A DNA stretch of 6,987 bases, taken from the NCBI GenBank assembly GCA_902497185.1, contig CABVEG010000087.1, positions 1 through 6,987 on the forward strand. The letters run 5' to 3'. Each line of letters starts with the position of its first letter. The first letter of the stretch is position 1. The stretch is from an uncultured Eubacteriales bacterium. GTDB taxonomy: Bacteria > Bacillota > Clostridia > Lachnospirales > CAG-274. Shown here in pieces: positions 4,895 through 6,987 of the stretch. The notes below the pieces were generated by a model, which was not told the origin of the DNA, did no database searches, and saw only the letters and a program-made list of their open reading frames with translations. The position numbers and the translations under genes are program-made.

Positions 4895-6987
4895 ATGATT
4901 AAGACAAAATTTAGTCGTTTTGTTGCAATGCTTACTGCACTTATAATGGCATTAAGCTTTAATGTTATTGCAAATGGTGCAGATACTATCACCTTTATTG
5001 TAACAGGCGACAGTATTCACAGTGAGGGAAGTCACAGCTCTTATGAGGAGTGGATCAACACCTCCTATGAATTAAATGGTGAAAATGTAGGAGAAATAAT
5101 GCAGAATGTATTAGCTCAAAATGGCTATACATGCGATTATTCAATAGGCGAGTGGGGAGGATATTTAAATTCCATTACAACTCCTGAAGGCAATACATTA
5201 GGTGCATATACTAATGGTTCCAAGAGCGGTTGGATGTCAAGCGTCAATGATGTTATGCCTGATGTTTCAATGGATCAGGTATATCCAAGTGCAGGAGATG
5301 TAGTTGAAATATTTTACATTGATGATTATGAGGCTGAAATTTACGGCTATTATTCAACTATTACGGTTACTCCCGATACTGCAAGCCTTACAGTATATAA
5401 CAGTGAGGGTGCTGTAGTTGAGCCAAGCTGGGGTTCATATTCATTATTTAATGGTAAATACAGCTATAATGCAAGTGCTGAAGGCTATGTTACAAAAACT
5501 GGTGACTTTGTTGTAAGCGGCAGTGGAGTTACATTGGATATTGTACTTGAAAAGGCAAATACTTCTGATGATACCACAACAGAATCAACTACGGAAGAAA
5601 CTGTTGATACAGGCATTGAATGGGGCTTATTCAGAAAAAATACTTCAAATAACGGTATTGTAAATGGGGATACTCCAAATGAGAAAAACGCCTCTGTTAA
5701 GTGGGCAACAAAGCTTAAAGATGACTGGTCTGCCTTTAGCGGTATTGCTATAGCAAATGATGCTGTTTATACGGTAACAGGTTCAACTGTTTACAAACTT
5801 GATAAAAACAGCGGAGATATTATTACAAAGGCTAACCTTGACAGCTCTATAGGTTATACTTATTTCATTGCATACGGCGAAGGAAAGGTATTTGTTCAGC
5901 TTAGCAAGGGTGAAATTGAGGCTCTTGACAGCGATTTAAACAAACTTTGGACAAGTGCTGTGCCTATGGGTGACAGTAATGGTCAGGGAATTTCACCTAT
6001 TTATTATAACAACGGAAAAGTTTACTCAGGTACTGTTAATACATATGGAGGCAAGGGCTATTACTACTGCCTTAATGCTGAAAACGGCGAATATATATGG
6101 ACTGTCGAGGGTGAACAGGGCAGTTATAACGGCTTTTACTGGAGTGGCTGTGTAGCTGTTGGCGATTATATTGCTGTAGGCGGTGAAGGCGGCAGCTTAT
6201 ATTTAATTGATGCTACTGGAAATATTTGTGATACATTTAAGGCAAGTTCTGATATTCGTTCAACTATAGTATATGACAATGGATTACTTTATTTTACAGA
6301 TAAGTTAGGATATATATATTCAGTTGCTGTTGAGGGAAATAAATTTGGCGCATCAAAATCAGTCATTATAAATGAAAGCGCAATGTCTTCAACAAGTACT
6401 CCTGCAATTTATGACGGTAAAATTTATGTAGGTGCAGGCGGATATTATCCTAAGGGATATTTCAGTGTTTTCGATACGGATTTAAATCAGCTTTACACTG
6501 TTGAACTTCAAGGCAACGTTCAGTCATCTCCTTTAGTTGCAGTAAATGGCAGTGATGTTAAGGTTTACTTCACCTGTAACAATGCTGAAGGCAGTTTAAT
6601 GATTTATGACGGTACTGCTGTTAATAAGCTGATTGATACGACTGATTATGCAAATTACTGCATACATTCGCCTATAGCTGACAGTGAGGGTACAATATAT
6701 TATCAGAACGATTCAGGCAATGTTGTAGCAATAGAAAAGATTGCTGAGGAAACAACAGAAGCTACAACAGAAATAACTACAGGTAATGTAACAGAGGCTA
6801 CAACGGAAACAGCTACAGGTAATGTAACAGAGGCTACAACGGAAACAGCTACAGATAATGTAACAGAAACGTCAACAGAAGGTGCAACTGAAACATCAAC
6901 AGAATCAACCACTTCATCAAATGGTGGAATTGTTGAAGATGATGATATAAAAGTAGGATTTTCTCTTGTAGGTGATAGTACATGGGT
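4895..6987 (+). CDS. Secreted DUF4430 / PQQ-like beta-propeller protein under cobalamin riboswitch control, 3'-truncated
   Basis: The frame stays open for 697 codons to the window edge. Residues 1-29 are a signal peptide (basic start, hydrophobic core, cleavage after Ala26 or Ala29). Residues about 32-143 form a DUF4430 domain with TGDS, SGWM (Trp113) and PSAGDVVEIFYI. A small PEGA-like beta-sandwich follows (about 155-221, with a SAEGYV segment), then a Thr/Glu linker (222-240). Residues 266-616 give about eight PQQ-like blades, seen as repeated V/I-Y-x-hydrophobic strands followed by a Leu/Asp turn, such as VYKLDKNSG and YCLNAENGEYIW. A second Thr/Glu linker with 12-residue repeats (617-680) leads into FSLVGDSTW at about 689, the start of a probable second DUF4430 domain. 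The protein is likely exported and surface-held; any anchor lies beyond the window. Riboswitch control points to corrinoid binding. PQQ-enzyme activity is unlikely, since such propellers are often structural or ligand-binding. Confidence 0.88.
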   Translation, partial: MIKTKFSRFVAMLTALIMALSFNVIANGADTITFIVTGDSIHSEGSHSSYEEWINTSYELNGENVGEIMQNVLAQNGYTCDYSIGEWGGYLNSITTPEGNTLGAYTNGSKSGWMSSVNDVMPDVSMDQVYPSAGDVVEIFYIDDYEAEIYGYYSTITVTPDTASLTVYNSEGAVVEPSWGSYSLFNGKYSYNASAEGYVTKTGDFVVSGSGVTLDIVLEKANTSDDTTTESTTEETVDTGIEWGLFRKNTSNNGIVNGDTPNEKNASVKWATKLKDDWSAFSGIAIANDAVYTVTGSTVYKLDKNSGDIITKANLDSSIGYTYFIAYGEGKVFVQLSKGEIEALDSDLNKLWTSAVPMGDSNGQGISPIYYNNGKVYSGTVNTYGGKGYYYCLNAENGEYIWTVEGEQGSYNGFYWSGCVAVGDYIAVGGEGGSLYLIDATGNICDTFKASSDIRSTIVYDNGLLYFTDKLGYIYSVAVEGNKFGASKSVIINESAMSSTSTPAIYDGKIYVGAGGYYPKGYFSVFDTDLNQLYTVELQGNVQSSPLVAVNGSDVKVYFTCNNAEGSLMIYDGTAVNKLIDTTDYANYCIHSPIADSEGTIYYQNDSGNVVAIEKIAEETTEATTEITTGNVTEATTETATGNVTEATTETATDNVTETSTEGATETSTESTTSSNGGIVEDDDIKVGFSLVGDSTW
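6782..6889 (+). repeat. 36-bp tandem repeat encoding a Thr/Glu linker (three units)
   Basis: Units 6782-6817 and 6818-6853 are identical over 36 bp and encode GNVTEATTETAT. A third unit (6854-6889) is diverged and begins DNVTETSTE. A partial degenerate copy precedes them (6758-6781, EATTEITT). The unit is a whole number of codons, so copy-number change alters linker length without a frameshift. Confidence 0.9.

Noticed and set aside
5955..6155. Short plus-strand open frame in another phase
   Set aside because: It lies inside the propeller coding frame, which is uninterrupted and has clear blade repeats; there is no ribosome site.
6782..6889. CRISPR-like repeat array
   Set aside because: The 36-bp units are directly adjacent with no spacers, are a multiple of three and are translated in frame as a Thr/Glu linker.
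6703..6912. Minus-strand open frame encoding a Val/Ser-rich repeat
   Set aside because: It is the antisense reading of the Thr/Glu repeat linker; the repeats, not selection, keep it open.

Overview
The window is AT-rich, with all genes on the + strand, tight gene spacing and strong GGAGG-type ribosome sites. Together with ECF-transporter and Thr/Glu-linker surface proteins, this suggests a Gram-positive Clostridia member, plausibly Lachnospiraceae. That placement is inference; no taxonomic marker gene is present.

Layout. (1) Positions 1-657 hold the 3' end of a gene for an alpha/alpha-barrel (terpenoid-cyclase-like) protein of the type seen in the alpha domain of transcobalamin and intrinsic factor. 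(2) Positions 678-1430 encode a membrane-anchored or secreted protein with a Thr-rich stalk and a DUF4430 domain, the fold of the transcobalamin C-terminal (beta) domain. (3) Positions 1441-2310 encode an EcfT-type membrane subunit. (4) Positions 2283-4595 encode a three-part fusion of two ABC ATPase domains and a C-terminal membrane domain resembling an ECF substrate-binding (S) component. (5) Positions 4596-4894 are non-coding. They hold a weak terminator candidate, a good sigma-A-type promoter with an extended -10, and a cobalamin riboswitch with a downstream hairpin whose loop can kiss L5. (6) Position 4895 to the window end encodes a large secreted protein, cut by the window edge: signal peptide, DUF4430 domain, small beta-sandwich, about eight PQQ-like propeller blades, a Thr/Glu repeat linker, and the start of what looks like a second DUF4430 domain.

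How the parts fit. The cobalamin riboswitch is the one direct pointer to substrate. Read with it, the locus looks like a complete Gram-positive corrinoid capture and import system. Extracellular transcobalamin-like alpha and beta modules and a propeller protein would bind B12 or a relative outside the membrane, and a dedicated ECF transporter (T plus fused A-A-S) would bring it in. The domain assignments for the transporter and the riboswitch are strong. The corrinoid substrate is well supported by context. Physical cooperation between the extracellular proteins is inference.
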